Below, one piece after another: positions 50,779 to 63,999 of a DNA stretch of 64,000 nt. Source of the DNA: Hippasteria phrygiana (lineage: Eukaryota; Echinodermata; Asteroidea; Valvatida; Goniasteridae); assembly GCA_037893225.1 (NCBI GenBank), contig JAZGUH010000525.1:806001-870000 (forward strand), given 5' to 3'. The notes beneath the pieces were generated by a model. It saw nothing but the letters and a program-made list of their open reading frames with translations, made no database searches and was not told where the DNA came from. Each line of letters opens with the position of its first letter. Position 1 is the stretch's first letter. The position numbers were made by a program, and so were the translations under genes.

Positions 50779-52402
50779 CGGGAAGAAAATAAACATTGCG
50801 AGGTTTGAATTTTCTCCACAAGTGTTAACTCTAAGAAGCCGCCGATAATTGCAACATGTAGCGCCAGATCTAAGCTATCCATACATGTCAAAATTACTGT
50901 ATTTGGTTGATATTTCATGCAATTATGAATGAGTAGAGCAAGTCCATACCCCAGGGAATTTGACAGGCATGGAGCAATAAATAGACGGTAACATGTACAC
51001 AGATGTTGGCCGGAAAGAAAATAAACATTGCGAGGTTTGAATTTTATCCACAAGTTTTAACTCTAGGAAGCCGCCAATGATTGCAACATGTAGCGCCAGA
51101 TCTAAGCTATCCATACATGTCAAAATTACTGTATTTGGTTGATATTTCATGCAATTATGAATGAGTAGAGCAAGTCCATACCCCAGGGAATTTGACAGGC
51201 ATGGAGCAATAAATAGAAGGTAATATGCACACAGATGGTGGCCGGGAAGAAAATAAACATTGCGAGGTTTGAATTTTCTCCACAAGTGTTAACTCTAAGA
51301 AGCCGCCGATAATTGCAACATGTAGCGCCAGATCTAAGCTATCCATACATGTCAAAATTACTGAATTTGGTTGATATTTCATGCAATTATGAATGAGTAA
51401 AGCAAGTCCATACCCCAGGGAATTTGACAGGCATGGAGCAATAAATAGAAGGTAATATGCACACAGATGGTGGCCGGGAAGAAAATAAACATTGCGAGGT
51501 TTGAATTTTCTCCACAAGTGTTAACTCTAAGAAGCCGCCGATAATTGCAACATGTAGCGCCAGATCTAAGCTATCCATACATGTCAAAATTACTGAATTT
51601 GGTTGATATTTCATGCAATTATGAATGAGTAAAGCAAGTCCATACCCCAGGGAATTTGACAGGCATGGAGCAATAAATAAAAGGTAATCTGCACACAGAT
51701 GGTGGCCGGGAAGAAAATAAACATTGCGAGGTTTGAATTTTCTCCACAAGTGTTAACTCTAAGAAGCCGCCGATAATTGCAACATGTAGCGCCAGATCTA
51801 AGCTATCCATACATGTCAAAATTACTGTATTTGGTTGATATTTCATGCAATTATGAATGAGTAGAGCAAGTCCATACCCCAGGGAATTTGACAGGCATGG
51901 AGCAATAAATAGACGGTAACATGTACACAGATGTTGGCCGGAAAGAAAATAAACATTGCGAGGTTTGAATTTTATCCACAAGTTTTAACTCTAGGAAGCC
52001 GCCAATGATTGCAACATGTAGCGCCAGATCTAAGCTATCCATACATGTCAAAATTACTGTATTTGGTTGATATTTCATGCAATTATGAATGAGTAGAGCA
52101 AGTCCATACCCCAGGGAATTTGACAGGCATGGAGCAATAAATAGAAGGTAATGTGCACACAGATGTTGGCCGGAAAGAAAATAAACATTGCGAGGTTTGA
52201 ATTTTCTCCACAAGTGTTAACTCTAAGAAGCCGCCGATAATTGCAACATGTAGCGCCAGATCTAAGCTATCCATACATGTCAAAATTACTTAATTTGGTT
52301 GATATTTCATGCAATTATGAATGAGTAAAGCAAGTCCATACCCCAGGGAATTTGACAGGCATGGAGCAATAAATAGAAGGTAATATGCACACAGATGGTG
52401 GC
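50779..52402 (+). repeat. Nine-monomer-step duplication, copy 2
   Basis: This is the same seven-monomer order as 48,692-50,315, with no difference at the positions compared. It is followed by e (52,403) and then the A-c-A-x series. Confidence 0.82.
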
Positions 52403-54024
52403 CGGGAAGAAAATAAACATTGCGAGGTTTGAATTTTCTCCACAAGTGTTAACTCTAAGAAGCCGCCGATAATTGCAACATGTAGCGCCAGATCTAAGCT
52501 ATCCATACATGTCAAAATTACTGAATTTGGTTGATATTTCATGCAATTATGAATGAGTAAAGCAAGTCCATACCCCAGGGAATTTGACAGGCATGGAGCA
52601 ATAAATAAAAGGTAATCTGCACACAGATGGTGGCCGGGAAGAAAATAAACATTGCGAGGTTTGAATTTTCTCCACAAGTGTTAACTCTAAGAAGCCGCCG
52701 ATAATTGCAACATGTAGCGCCAGATCTAAGCTATCCATACATGTCAAAATTACTGAATTTGGTTGATATTTCATGCAATTATGAATGAGTAAAGCAAGTC
52801 ATACCCTAGGGAATTTGACATGCATGGAGCAATAAATCGACGGTAACATGTACACAGATGTTGGCCGGAAAGAAAATAAACATTGCGAGGTTTGAATTTT
52901 ATCCACAAGTTTTAACTCTAGGAAGCCGCCAATGATTGCAACATGTAGCGCCAGATCTAAGCTATCCATATATGTCAAAATTACTGTATTTGGTTGATAT
53001 TTCATGCAATTATGAATGAGTAGAGCAAGTCCATACCCCAGGGAATTTGACAGGCATGGAGCAATAAATAGAAGGTAATGTGCACACAGATGTTGGCCGG
53101 AAAGAAAATAAACATTGCGAGGTTTGAATTTTCTCCACAAGTGTTAACTCTAAGAAGCCGCCGATAATTGCAACATGTAGCGCCAGATCTAAGCTATCCA
53201 TACATGTCAAAATTACTGAATTTGGTTGATATTTCATGCAATTATGAATGAGTAAAGCAAGTCATACCCTAGGGAATTTGACATGCATGGAGCAATAAAT
53301 AGACGGTAACATGTACACAGATGTTGGCCGGGAAGAAAATAAACATTGCGAGGTTTGAATTTTCTCCACAAGTGTTAATTCTAAGAAGCCGCCGATAATT
53401 GCAACATGTAGCGCCAGATCTAAGCTATCCATACATGTCAAAATTACTGAATTTGGTTGATATTTCATGCAATTATGAATGAGTAAAGCAAGTCCATACC
53501 CCAGGGAATTTGACAGGCATGGAGCAATAAATAGAAGGTAATATGCACACAGATGTTGGCCGGAAAGAAAATAAACATTGCGAGGTTTGAATTTTCTCCA
53601 CAAGTTTTAACTCTAAGAAGCCGCCGATAATTGCAACATGTAGCGCCAGATCTAAGCTATCCATACATGTCAAAATTACTGAATTTGGTTGATATTTCAT
53701 GCAATTATGAATGAGTAAAGCAAGTCCATACCCTAGGGAATTTGACATCCATGGAGCAATAAATAGACGGTAACATGTACACAGATGTTGGCCGGAAAGA
53801 AAATAAACATTGCGAGGTTTGAATGTTCTCCACAAGTTTTAACTCTAAGAAGCCGCCGATAATTGCAACATGTAGCGCCAGATCTAAGCTATCCATACAT
53901 GTCAAAATTACTGAATTTGGTTGATATTTCATGCAATTATGAATGAGTAAAGCAAGTCCATACACCAGGGAATTTGACATGCATGGAGCAATAAATCGAC
54001 GGTAACATGTACACAGATGTTGGC
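51243..54024 (+). repeat. Block l-e-j-g-d-e-A-c-A-x-a-b, copy 2
   Basis: Monomers m222-m233 match m110-m121 (25,263-28,044). A-type monomers lie at 52,635 and 53,098, x at 53,329, a at 53,561 and b at 53,793. After b this copy diverges: the next monomer (54,025) is h-like, whereas in copy 1 it is c. Confidence 0.82.
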
Positions 54025-55416
54025 CGGAAAGAAAATAAACATTGCGAGGTTTGAATTTTCTCCACAAGTGTTAACTCTAAGAAGCCGCCGATAATTGCAA
54101 CATGTAGCGCCAGATCTAAGCTATCCATACATGTCAAAATTACTGAATTTGGTTGATATTTCATGCAATTATGAATGAGTAAAGCAAGTCCATACCCTAG
54201 GGAATTTGACAGGCATGGAGCAATAAATAGAAGGTAATATGCACACAGATGGTGGCCGGGAAGAAAATAAACATTGCGAGGTTTGAATTTTCTCCACAAG
54301 TGTTAACTCTAAGAAGCCGCCGATAATTGCAACATGTAGCGCCAGATCTAAGCTATCCATACATGTCAAAATTACTTAATTTGGTTGATATTTCATGCAA
54401 TTATGAATGAGTAAAGCAAGTCCATACCCCAGGGAATTTGACAGGCATGGAGCAATAAATAGAAGGTAATATGCACACAGATGGTGGCCGGGAAGAAAAT
54501 AAACATTGCGAGGTTTGAATTTTCTCCACAAGTGTTAACTCTAAGAAGCCGCCGATAATTGCAACATGTAGCGCCAGATCTAAGCTATCCATACATGTCA
54601 AAATTACTGTATTTGGTTGATATTTCATGCAATTATGAATGAGTAGAGCAAGTCCATACCCCAGGGAATTTGACAGGCATGGAGCAATAAATAGACGGTA
54701 ACATGTACACAGATGTTGGCCGGAAAGAAAATAAACATTGCGAGGTTTGAATTTTATCCACAAGTTTTAACTCTAGGAAGCCGCCAATGATTGCAACATG
54801 TAGCGCCAGATCTAAGCTATCCATACATGTCAAAATTACTGTATTTGGTTGATATTTCATGCAATTATGAATGAGTAGAGCAAGTCCATACCCCAGGGAA
54901 TTTGACAGGCATGGAGCAATAAATAGAAGGTAATGTGCACACAGATGTTGGCCGGAAAGAAAATAAACATTGCGAGGTTTGAATTTTCTCCACAAGTGTT
55001 AACTCTAAGAAGCCGCCGATAATTGCAACATGTAGCGCCAGATCTAAGCTATCCATACATGTCAAAATTACTTAATTTGGTTGATATTTCATGCAATTAT
55101 GAATGAGTAAAGCAAGTCCATACCCCAGGGAATTTGACAGGCATGGAGCAATAAATAGAAGGTAATATGCACACAGATGGTGGCCGGGAAGAAAATAAAC
55201 ATTGCGAGGTTTGAATTTTCTCCACAAGTGTTAACTCTAAGAAGCCGCCGATAATTGCAACATGTAGCGCCAGATCTAAGCTATCCATACATGTCAAAAT
55301 TACTGAATTTGGTTGATATTTCATGCAATTATGAATGAGTAAAGCAAGTCCATACCCCAGGGAATTTGACAGGCATGGAGCAATAAATAGAAGGTAATAT
55401 GCACACAGATGGTGGC
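53561..55416 (+). repeat. 11-mer HOR, copy H10 (8-mer: a, b, h, i, j, g, d, l)
   Basis: c to g are missing between b (53,793) and an h-like monomer (54,025-54,256, private CCCTAGG followed by GACAGGC). The unit ends in g, d, l instead of k. It is 1,856 bp long. Confidence 0.8.
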
Positions 55417-57968
55417 CGGGAAGAAAATAAACATTGCGAGGTTTGAATTTTCTCCACAAGTGTTAACTCTAAGAAGCCGCCGATAATTGCAACATGTAGC
55501 GCCAGATCTAAGCTATCCATACATGTCAAAATTACTGAATTTGGTTGATATTTCATGCAATTATGAATGAGTAAAGCAAGTCCATACCCTAGGGAATTTG
55601 ACATCCATGGAGCAATAAATAGACGGTAACATGTACACAGATGTTGGCCGGAAAGAAAATAAACATTGCGAGGTTTGAATGTTCTCCACAAGTTTTAACT
55701 CTAAGAAGCCGCCGATAATTGCAACATGTAGCGCCAGATCTAAGCTATCCATACATGTCAAAATTACTGAATTTGGTTGATATTTCATGCAATTATGAAT
55801 GAGTAAAGCAAGTCCATACACCAGGGAATTTGACATGCATGGAGCAATAAATCGACGGTAACATGTACACAGATGTTGGCCGGAAAGAAAATAAACATTG
55901 CGAGGTTTGAATTTTATCCACAAGTTTTAACTCTAGGAAGCCGCCAATGATTGCAACATGTAGCGCCAGATCTAAGCTATCCATATATGTCAAAATTACT
56001 GTATTTGGTTGATATTTCATGCAATTATGAATGAGTAGAGCAAGTCCATACCCCAGGGAATTTGACAGGCATGGAGCAATAAATAGAAGGTAATGTGCAC
56101 ACAGATGTTGGCCGGAAAGAAAATAAACATTGCGAGGTTTGAATTTTCTCCACAAGTGTTAACTCTAAGAAGCCGCCGATAATTGCAACATGTAGCGCCA
56201 GATCTAAGCTATCCATACATGTCAAAATTACTTAATTTGGTTGATATTTCATGCAATTATGAATGAGTAAAGCAAGTCCATACCCCAGGGAATTTGACAG
56301 GCATGGAGCAATAAATAGAAGGTAATATGCACACAGATGGTGGCCGGGAAGAAAATAAACATTGCGAGGTTTGAATTTTCTCCACAAGTGTTAACTCTAA
56401 GAAGCCGCCGATAATTGCAACATGTAGCGCCAGATCTAAGCTATCCATACATGTCAAAATTACTGAATTTGGTTGATATTTCATGCAATTATGAATGAGT
56501 AAAGCAAGTCCATACCCCAGGGAATTTGACAGGCATGGAGCAATAAATAAAAGGTAATCTGCACACAGATGGTGGCCGGGAAGAAAATAAACATTGCGAG
56601 GTTTGAATTTTCTCCACAAGTGTTAACTCTAAGAAGCCGCCGATAATTGCAACATGTAGCGCCAGATCTCAGCTATCCATACATGTCAAAATTACTGAAT
56701 TTGGTTGATATTTCATGCAATTATGAATGAGTAAAGCAAGTCCATACACCAGGGAATTTGACATGCATGGAGCAATAAATAGACGGTAACATGTACACAG
56801 ATGTTGGCCGGAAAGAAAATAAACATTGCGAGGTTTGAATTTTATCCACAAGTTTTAACTCTAGGAAGCCGCCAATGATTGCAACATGTAGCGCCAGATC
56901 TAAGCTATCCATACATGTCAAAATTACTGTATTTGGTTGATATTTCATGCAATTATGAATGAGTAGAGCAAGTCCATACCCCAGGGAATTTGACAGGCAT
57001 GGAGCAATAAATAGAAGGTAATGTGCACACAGATGTTGGCCGGAAAGAAAATAAACATTGCGAGGTTTGAATTTTCTCCACAAGTGTTAACTCTAAGAAG
57101 CCGCCGATAATTGCAACATGTAGCGCCAGATCTAAGCTATCCATACATGTCAAAATTACTGAATTTGGTTGATATTTCATGCAATTATGAATGAGTAAAG
57201 CAAGTCCATACCCCAGGGAATTTGACAGGCATGGAGCAATAAATAGACGGTAACATGTACACAGATGTTGGCCGGAAAGAAAATAAACATTGCGAGGTTT
57301 GAATTTTATCCACAAGTTTTAACTCTAGGAAGCCGCCAATGATTGCAACATGTAGCGCCAGATCTAAGCTATCCATACATGTCAAAATTACTGTATTTGG
57401 TTGATATTTCATGCAATTATGAATGAGTAGAGCAAGTCCATACCCCAGGGAATTTGACAGGCATGGAGCAATAAATAGAAGGTAATGTGCACACAGATGT
57501 TGGCCGGAAAGAAAATAAACATTGCGAGGTTTGAATTTTCTCCACAAGTGTTAACTCTAAGAAGCCGCCGATAATTGCAACATGTAGCGCCAGATCTAAG
57601 CTATCCATACATGTCAAAATTACTTAATTTGGTTGATATTTCATGCAATTATGAATGAGTAAAGCAAGTCCATACCCCAGGGAATTTGACAGGCATGGAG
57701 CAATAAATAGAAGGTAATATGCACACAGATGGTGGCCGGGAAGAAAATAAACATTGCGAGGTTTGAATTTTCTCCACAAGTGTTAACTCTAAGAAGCCGC
57801 CGATAATTGCAACATGTAGCGCCAGATCTAAGCTATCCATACATGTCAAAATTACTGAATTTGGTTGATATTTCATGCAATTATGAATGAGTAAAGCAAG
57901 TCCATACCCCAGGGAATTTGACAGGCATGGAGCAATAAATAGAAGGTAATATGCACACAGATGGTGGC
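55417..57968 (+). repeat. 11-mer HOR, copy H11 (a-variant, 2,552 bp)
   Basis: The order is a-variant, b, c, d, e, f, g, h/j hybrid (57,041-57,272), g, d, l. The length is again 11 monomers but the composition differs from a-k. The a monomer here is itself a hybrid: an l-like first half (CGGGAAG, GTGTTAAC) with an a second half (CCCTAGG, GACATCC). f carries a private change at 56,670 (AGATCTC for AGATCTA). Confidence 0.83.
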
Positions 57969-59824
57969 CGGGAAGAAAATAAACATTGCGAGGTTTGAAT
58001 TTTCTCCACAAGTGTTAACTCTAAGAAGCCGCCGATAATTGCAACATGTAGCGCCAGATCTAAGCTATCCATACATGTCAAAATTACTGAATTTGGTTGA
58101 TATTTCATGCAATTATGAATGAGTAAAGCAAGTCCATACCCTAGGGAATTTGACATCCATGGAGCAATAAATAGACGGTAACATGTACACAGATGTTGGC
58201 CGGAAAGAAAATAAACATTGCGAGGTTTGAATGTTCTCCACAAGTTTTAACTCTAAGAAGCCGCCGATAATTGCAACATGTAGCGCCAGATCTAAGCTAT
58301 CCATACATGTCAAAATTACTGAATTTGGTTGATATTTCATGCAATTATGAATGAGTAAAGCAAGTCCATACACCAGGGAATTTGACATGCATGGAGCAAT
58401 AAATCGACGGTAACATGTACACAGATGTTGGCCGGAAAGAAAATAAACATTGCGAGGTTTGAATTTTATCCACAAGTTTTAACTCTAGGAAGCCGCCAAT
58501 GATTGCAACATGTAGCGCCAGATCTAAGCTATCCATATATGTCAAAATTACTGTATTTGGTTGATATTTCATGCAATTATGAATGAGTAGAGCAAGTCCA
58601 TACCCCAGGGAATTTGACAGGCATGGAGCAATAAATAGAAGGTAATGTGCACACAGATGTTGGCCGGAAAGAAAATAAACATTGCGAGGTTTGAATTTTC
58701 TCCACAAGTGTTAACTCTAAGAAGCCGCCGATAATTGCAACATGTAGCGCCAGATCTAAGCTATCCATACATGTCAAAATTACTTAATTTGGTTGATATT
58801 TCATGCAATTATGAATGAGTAAAGCAAGTCCATACCCCAGGGAATTTGACAGGCATGGAGCAATAAATAGAAGGTAATATGCACACAGATGGTGGCCGGG
58901 AAGAAAATAAACATTGCGAGGTTTGAATTTTCTCCACAAGTGTTAACTCTAAGAAGCCGCCGATAATTGCAACATGTAGCGCCAGATCTAAGCTATCCAT
59001 ACATGTCAAAATTACTGAATTTGGTTGATATTTCATGCAATTATGAATGAGTAAAGCAAGTCCATACCCCAGGGAATTTGACAGGCATGGAGCAATAAAT
59101 AAAAGGTAATCTGCACACAGATGGTGGCCGGGAAGAAAATAAACATTGCGAGGTTTGAATTTTCTCCACAAGTGTTAACTCTAAGAAGCCGCCGATAATT
59201 GCAACATGTAGCGCCAGATCTAAGCTATCCATACATGTCAAAATTACTGAATTTGGTTGATATTTCATGCAATTATGAATGAGTAAAGCAAGTCCATACA
59301 CCAGGGAATTTGACATGCATGGAGCAATAAATAGACGGTAACATGTACACAGATGTTGGCCGGAAAGAAAATAAACATTGCGAGGTTTGAATTTTATCCA
59401 CAAGTTTTAACTCTAGGAAGCCGCCAATGATTGCAACATGTAGCGCCAGATCTAAGCTATCCATACATGTCAAAATTACTGTATTTGGTTGATATTTCAT
59501 GCAATTATGAATGAGTAGAGCAAGTCCATACCCCAGGGAATTTGACAGGCATGGAGCAATAAATAGAAGGTAATGTGCACACAGATGTTGGCCGGAAAGA
59601 AAATAAACATTGCGAGGTTTGAATTTTCTCCACAAGTGTTAACTCTAAGAAGCCGCCGATAATTGCAACATGTAGCGCCAGATCTAAGCTATCCATACAT
59701 GTCAAAATTACTGAATTTGGTTGATATTTCATGCAATTATGAATGAGTAAAGCAAGTCCATACCCCAGGGAATTTGACAGGCATGGAGCAATAAATAGAA
59801 GGTAATATGCACACAGATGGTGGC
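57969..59824 (+). repeat. 11-mer HOR, copy H12 (8-mer: a-variant to h)
   Basis: a-variant, b, c, d, e, f, g and h-like make 1,856 bp. The next monomer is again the a-variant. The l/a hybrid that starts the unit is shared by H11, H12 and H13 only, which groups these three as one lineage. Confidence 0.83.
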
Positions 59825-62144
59825 CGGGAAGAAAATAAACATTGCGAGGTTTGAATTTTCTCCACAAGTGTTAACTCTAAGAAGCCGCCGATAATTGCAA
59901 CATGTAGCGCCAGATCTAAGCTATCCATACATGTCAAAATTACTGAATTTGGTTGATATTTCATGCAATTATGAATGAGTAAAGCAAGTCCATACCCTAG
60001 GGAATTTGACATCCATGGAGCAATAAATAGACGGTAACATGTACACAGATGTTGGCCGGAAAGAAAATAAACATTGCGAGGTTTGAATGTTCTCCACAAG
60101 TTTTAACTCTAAGAAGCCGCCGATAATTGCAACATGTAGCGCCAGATCTAAGCTATCCATACATGTCAAAATTACTGAATTTGGTTGATATTTCATGCAA
60201 TTATGAATGAGTAAAGCAAGTCCATACACCAGGGAATTTGACATGCATGGAGCAATAAATCGACGGTAACATGTACACAGATGTTGGCCGGAAAGAAAAT
60301 AAACATTGCGAGGTTTGAATTTTATCCACAAGTTTTAACTCTAGGAAGCCGCCAATGATTGCAACATGTAGCGCCAGATCTAAGCTATCCATATATGTCA
60401 AAATTACTGTATTTGGTTGATATTTCATGCAATTATGAATGAGTAGAGCAAGTCCATACCCCAGGGAATTTGACAGGCATGGAGCAATAAATAGAAGGTA
60501 ATGTGCACACAGATGTTGGCCGGAAAGAAAATAAACATTGCGAGGTTTGAATTTTCTCCACAAGTGTTAACTCTAAGAAGCCGCCGATAATTGCAACATG
60601 TAGCGCCAGATCTAAGCTATCCATACATGTCAAAATTACTTAATTTGGTTGATATTTCATGCAATTATGAATGAGTAAAGCAAGTCCATACCCCAGGGAA
60701 TTTGACAGGCATGGAGCAATAAATAGAAGGTAATATGCACACAGATGGTGGCCGGGAAGAAAATAAACATTGCGAGGTTTGAATTTTCTCCACAAGTGTT
60801 AACTCTAAGAAGCCGCCGATAATTGCAACATGTAGCGCCAGATCTAAGCTATCCATACATGTCAAAATTACTGTATTTGGTTGATATTTCATGCAATTAT
60901 GAATGAGTAGAGCAAGTCCATACCCCAGGGAATTTGACAGGCATGGAGCAATAAATAGAAGGTAATGTGCACACAGATGTTGGCCGGAAAGAAAATAAAC
61001 ATTGCGAGGTTTGAATTTTCTCCACAAGTGTTAACTCTAAGAAGCCGCCGATAATTGCAACATGTAGCGCCAGATCTAAGCTATCCATACATGTCAAAAT
61101 TACTGAATTTGGTTGATATTTCATGCAATTATGAATGAGTAAAGCAAGTCCATACCCCAGGGAATTTGACAGGCATGGAGCAATAAATAGAAGGTAATAT
61201 GCACACAGATGGTGGCCGGGAAGAAAATAAACATTGCGAGGTTTGAATTTTCTCCACAAGTGTTAACTCTAAGAAGCCGCCGATAATTGCAACATGTAGC
61301 GCCAGATCTAAGCTATCCATACATGTCAAAATTACTTAATTTGGTTGATATTTCATGCAATTATGAATGAGTAAAGCAAGTCCATACCCCAGGGAATTTG
61401 ACAGGCATGGAGCAATAAATAGAAGGTAATATGCACACAGATGGTGGCCGGGAAGAAAATAAACATTGCGAGGTTTGAATTTTCTCCACAAGTGTTAACT
61501 CTAAGAAGCCGCCGATAATTGCAACATGTAGCGCCAGATCTAAGCTATCCATACATGTCAAAATTACTGTATTTGGTTGATATTTCATGCAATTATGAAT
61601 GAGTAGAGCAAGTCCATACCCCAGGGAATTTGACAGGCATGGAGCAATAAATAGACGGTAACATGTACACAGATGTTGGCCGGAAAGAAAATAAACATTG
61701 CGAGGTTTGAATTTTATCCACAAGTTTTAACTCTAGGAAGCCGCCAATGATTGCAACATGTAGCGCCAGATCTAAGCTATCCATACATGTCAAAATTACT
61801 GTATTTGGTTGATATTTCATGCAATTATGAATGAGTAGAGCAAGTCCATACCCCAGGGAATTTGACAGGCATGGAGCAATAAATAGAAGGTAATGTGCAC
61901 ACAGATGTTGGCCGGAAAGAAAATAAACATTGCGAGGTTTGAATTTTCTCCACAAGTGTTAACTCTAAGAAGCCGCCGATAATTGCAACATGTAGCGCCA
62001 GATCTAAGCTATCCATACATGTCAAAATTACTTAATTTGGTTGATATTTCATGCAATTATGAATGAGTAAAGCAAGTCCATACCCCAGGGAATTTGACAG
62101 GCATGGAGCAATAAATAGAAGGTAATATGCACACAGATGGTGGC
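59825..62144 (+). repeat. 11-mer HOR, copy H13 (10-mer, rearranged)
   Basis: The order is a-variant, b, c, d, j/g hybrid (60,753-60,984), h-like, i, j, g, d. The hybrid has TACTGTATTT with a GTGTTAAC first half (j) and TAGAAGGTAATGTGC-GTTGGC (g). It is 2,320 bp long. Confidence 0.8.
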
Positions 62145-63999
62145 CGGGAAGAAAATAAACATTGCGAGGTTTGAATTTTCTCCACAAGTGTTAACTCTAA
62201 GAAGCCGCCGATAATTGCAACATGTAGCGCCAGATCTAAGCTATCCATACATGTCAAAATTACTGAATTTGGTTGATATTTCATGCAATTATGAATGAGT
62301 AAAGCAAGTCCATACCCCAGGGAATTTGACAGGCATGGAGCAATAAATAGAAGGTAATATGCACACAGATGGTGGCCGGGAAGAAAATAAACATTGCGAG
62401 GTTTGAATTTTCTCCACAAGTGTTAACTCTAAGAAGCCGCCGATAATTGCAACATGTAGCGCCAGATCTAAGCTATCCATACATGTCAAAATTACTGAAT
62501 TTGGTTGATATTTCATGCAATTATGAATGAGTAAAGCAAGTCCATACCCCAGGGAATTTGACAGGCATGGAGCAATAAATAAAAGGTAATCTGCACACAG
62601 ATGGTGGCCGGGAAGAAAATAAACATTGCGAGGTTTGAATTTTCTCCACAAGTGTTAACTCTAAGAAGCCGCCGATAATTGCAACATGTAGCGCCAGATC
62701 TAAGCTATCCATACATGTCAAAATTACTGTATTTGGTTGATATTTCATGCAATTATGAATGAGTAGAGCAAGTCCATACCCCAGGGAATTTGACAGGCAT
62801 GGAGCAATAAATAGACGGTAACATGTACACAGATGTTGGCCGGAAAGAAAATAAACATTGCGAGGTTTGAATTTTATCCACAAGTTTTAACTCTAGGAAG
62901 CCGCCAATGATTGCAACATGTAGCGCCAGATCTAAGCTATCCATACATGTCAAAATTACTGTATTTGGTTGATATTTCATGCAATTATGAATGAGTAGAG
63001 CAAGTCCATACCCCAGGGAATTTGACAGGCATGGAGCAATAAATAGAAGGTAATGTGCACACAGATGTTGGCCGGAAAGAAAATAAACATTGCGAGGTTT
63101 GAATTTTCTCCACAAGTGTTAACTCTAAGAAGCCGCCGATAATTGCAACATGTAGCGCCAGATCTAAGCTATCCATACATGTCAAAATTACTTAATTTGG
63201 TTGATATTTCATGCAATTATGAATGAGTAAAGCAAGTCCATACCCCAGGGAATTTGACAGGCATGGAGCAATAAATAGAAGGTAATATGCACACAGATGG
63301 TGGCCGGGAAGAAAATAAACATTGCGAGGTTTGAATTTTCTCCACAAGTGTTAACTCTAAGAAGCCGCCGATAATTGCAACATGTAGCGCCAGATCTAAG
63401 CTATCCATACATGTCAAAATTACTGAATTTGGTTGATATTTCATGCAATTATGAATGAGTAAAGCAAGTCCATACCCCAGGGAATTTGACAGGCATGGAG
63501 CAATAAATAAAAGGTAATCTGCACACAGATGGTGGCCGGGAAGAAAATAAACATTGCGAGGTTTGAATTTTCTCCACAAGTGTTAACTCTAAGAAGCCGC
63601 CGATAATTGCAACATGTAGCGCCAGATCTAAGCTATCCATACATGTCAAAATTACTGAATTTGGTTGATATTTCATGCAATTATGAATGAGTAAAGCAAG
63701 TCATACCCTAGGGAATTTGACATGCATGGAGCAATAAATCGACGGTAACATGTACACAGATGTTGGCCGGAAAGAAAATAAACATTGCGAGGTTTGAATT
63801 TTATCCACAAGTTTTAACTCTAGGAAGCCGCCAATGATTGCAACATGTAGCGCCAGATCTAAGCTATCCATATATGTCAAAATTACTGTATTTGGTTGAT
63901 ATTTCATGCAATTATGAATGAGTAGAGCAAGTCCATACCCCAGGGAATTTGACAGGCATGGAGCAATAAATAAAAGGTAATCTGCACACAGATGGTGGC
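62145..63999 (+). repeat. Block l-e-j-g-d-e-A-c, copy 3 (cut by window end)
   Basis: This matches 25,263 onward and 51,243 onward for seven monomers, including the A-type monomer with AATCGACGG (63,537-63,767). The last monomer (63,768-63,999) begins as c (CCATATATG, GTAGAGC) but ends AATAAAAGGTAATCTGC-GGTGGC like e, so it is a c/e hybrid and departs from the other two copies. Confidence 0.8.

Larger units (their letters stand above)
2089..63767 (+). repeat. A-type 231-bp monomers (17 copies)
   Basis: A single C is missing (AGTCATACC instead of AGTCCATACC, offset about 164), always linked to CCCTAGG and, with one exception, GACATGC. Monomer starts are 2089, 4407, 6492, 7882, 9504, 11357, 12979, 15064, 16918, 20625, 26655, 27118, 33845, 50316, 52635, 53098 and 63537. 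Copies at 26655, 50316, 52635 and 63537 carry AATCGACGG; the others carry AATAGACGG. The exception at 20625 carries GACATCC. These coordinates only bound the set: other monomer types lie between. Confidence 0.95.

Noticed and set aside
145..63907. Minus-strand open reading frames of 60-120 codons repeating through the whole window
   Set aside because: They are by-products of the satellite. Each long one spans about 1.5 monomers and reads the same DNA in two frames, since 232 is not a multiple of 3. The 120- and 113-codon forms start at TTG, and the 66-codon forms also use TTG; only the 75-codon form has an ATG. Single-base variants and the 231-bp monomers break or shift them freely, there is no recognisable domain, and nothing suggests selection on protein.
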